A stretch of DNA of 5,642 nt from an uncultured Collinsella sp. (lineage in GTDB: Bacteria > Actinomycetota > Coriobacteriia > Coriobacteriales > Coriobacteriaceae): assembly GCA_902478935.1 (NCBI GenBank), contig CABSMV010000113.1, positions 1-5,642 on the forward strand, read 5' to 3'. The first letter of the stretch is position 1. Every line of letters starts with the position of its first letter. The position numbers and the translations under genes were made by a program. Shown piece after piece: positions 4,818 through 5,642 of this stretch. The notes under the pieces were generated by a model. It saw nothing but the letters and a program-made list of their open reading frames with translations, had not been told where the DNA came from and ran no database searches.

Positions 4818-5642
4818 CTAGTTCACCTCGACAGGCTTGGCGCTGGGATAGCGCTCCTCAAAATCTAGGCGGTACTTATTGTCATTGGTGCCCGCCACGT
4901 TGTCGCGTGACAGCGGCGCCACGATCTCATTCTTGTGGTCCGCAGGCTTGGCGTATTTCAGGCTGATTTCCCAGGCATCACAGATTGCGTCAATGCGGTG
5001 ATCCAGGTCGTCGTACAGGGCGATGATGTCCTTCCAGGAGCTGTAGTTCTTGGAGCTCGTCGGGACGTCCAGGTCCTCGACGATGTCGTAATACTGCTCG
5101 ATGGTGTCCTCTGTGCGCTCGGCGACGTCGGCGAGATTTTGACGGGTGGTTCGATCCTCTTCCAGATAGCTGCCGTTGAAGTTCTGCGCGCAGCCACGGA
5201 CGTAGTTGTCGAGGTCTTCGAGCAAGTCGTAGTATTCGCTCAGTCGGCGGTAGAGATTCTGCTCGGAGAGCGTTGCTTCGCCGCCATCCTCGTCGTCGTC
5301 ATCGTCATCATCGTCGTACAGGCTGTTGGGATCGCCGAGAGGCTTTATGTCATCGTCGTCGACGTCATGGTGCAGCTTAGCTACCTCGGCAGTCGTCTGC
5401 GTGGCGGCGTTGTCGAAAGGCTTGATCACAAAGAAAACGACCAGGGCGATGATGATCGCCACCAGCACAACGATAACGGCGATAAGCGGCCCGGTGCCGC
5501 TCTTTTTGGGAGCGGGGGTCTGTGGCGAAGCGGGCGCGTATGCGGGAGCCGGCTGCTGTTGGGGCGAGCCGCTCGCGACGGGTATGCGCTGCGTGGTCTC
5601 GACGGCCGCGGGGCCTGCGGCGGGGTCGGGGCGATAGACGAG
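4818..5642 (-). CDS. Single-pass membrane protein with acidic, repeat-bearing outer domain, function unknown (5' partial)
   Basis: I do not recognise the family. The frame ends at TAG (4818-4820) and is open to the window edge, giving 274 visible residues. A start at the GTG ending at 5468 would cut the membrane helix, and no start codon lies further upstream in frame within the window, so the true start is outside. From the N-terminus there is a Pro/Ala/Gln-rich segment, then KKSGTGP, then a 21-residue hydrophobic helix (bases 5424-5486). Lysines before the helix suggest a cytoplasmic N-terminus and an outer C-terminus. The outer part has two acidic runs (VDDDD, and eight Asp followed by Glu-Asp). 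A mainly helical domain follows, in which YYDLLEDLD recurs 47 residues later as YYDIVEDLD and loosely as LYDDLD. Two Cys in the outer region could pair. Proteins built this way often start with a zinc ribbon, but that cannot be seen here. It converges on topA. Confidence 0.85.
   Translation of the reverse strand, partial: LVYRPDPAAGPAAVETTQRIPVASGSPQQQPAPAYAPASPQTPAPKKSGTGPLIAVIVVLVAIIIALVVFFVIKPFDNAATQTTAEVAKLHHDVDDDDIKPLGDPNSLYDDDDDDDDEDGGEATLSEQNLYRRLSEYYDLLEDLDNYVRGCAQNFNGSYLEEDRTTRQNLADVAERTEDTIEQYYDIVEDLDVPTSSKNYSSWKDIIALYDDLDHRIDAICDAWEISLKYAKPADHKNEIVAPLSRDNVAGTNDNKYRLDFEERYPSAKPVEVN
5286..5315 (-). repeat. Trinucleotide tract coding the poly-Asp run
   Basis: Ten consecutive GAC/GAT/GAG codons on the - strand (GTC, ATC and one CTC on the + strand) encode eight Asp, one Glu and one Asp just outside the membrane helix. 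The mix of GAC and GAT makes it an imperfect microsatellite, so slippage is possible but less likely than in a pure tract. A shorter tract of the same kind lies near 5350-5364. Confidence 0.7.

Noticed and set aside
4818..5468. Start of the membrane protein at the GTG ending at 5468
   Set aside because: It would begin in the middle of the hydrophobic helix and drop the Lys residues and Pro-rich part that continue in frame to the window edge.
5326..5637. 103-residue open frame on the + strand opposite the membrane protein gene
   Set aside because: It is low-complexity and antisense to a frame that has a clear membrane helix and a structured domain.

Overview
The window reads as an ordinary, gene-dense stretch of a GC-rich bacterial chromosome. 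I infer a member of the Coriobacteriia (Actinomycetota), most like a gut Collinsella relative. The reasons are GC-rich codon usage, a type IA topoisomerase of archaeal style with a Lys/Ala/Thr tail, and a GGGACGTTCC-type palindromic repeat in the intergenic space. This placement rests on memory of such genomes, not on a search.

Layout: 1-133 is the 3' end of an open reading frame, probably the TatA/TatB-type partner of the next gene. tatC (133-924) follows with a 1-base overlap (TAATG). hypA (931-1287) starts 6 bases after tatC, and the acidic 3' end of tatC supplies its Shine-Dalgarno sequence. hypB (1343-2026) lies 55 bases further on, and topA (2081-4675, TTG start) 54 bases after that. 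All five genes are on the + strand with no terminator visible between them, so they could be one transcript. A perfect 16-bp stem with A- and T-tracts on its two sides (4698-4739) ends the run and can work in both directions. Next comes a nested inverted repeat built on CCGGCAGT and GGGACGTTCC (4742-4799, with a degenerate third unit to about 4809). Last is a convergent gene on the - strand (4818 to beyond 5642, 5' end missing) for an unrecognised single-pass membrane protein. It has a Pro-rich cytoplasmic part and an acidic, helical outer part with internal repeats.

How the genes relate: TatC is the signal-peptide receptor of the twin-arginine pathway, which exports folded, cofactor-loaded proteins. 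HypA and HypB deliver nickel to [NiFe]-hydrogenase precursors. Their coupling suggests that nickel enzyme assembly and Tat export are expressed together. TopA relaxes negative supercoils and has no obvious functional link to the others.

I do not see a previously undescribed multi-gene system here. The points most worth a second look are the duplicated zinc-ribbon pair and histone-like tail of the archaeal-type topoisomerase, the nested palindromic repeat, and the repeat-bearing acidic membrane protein.
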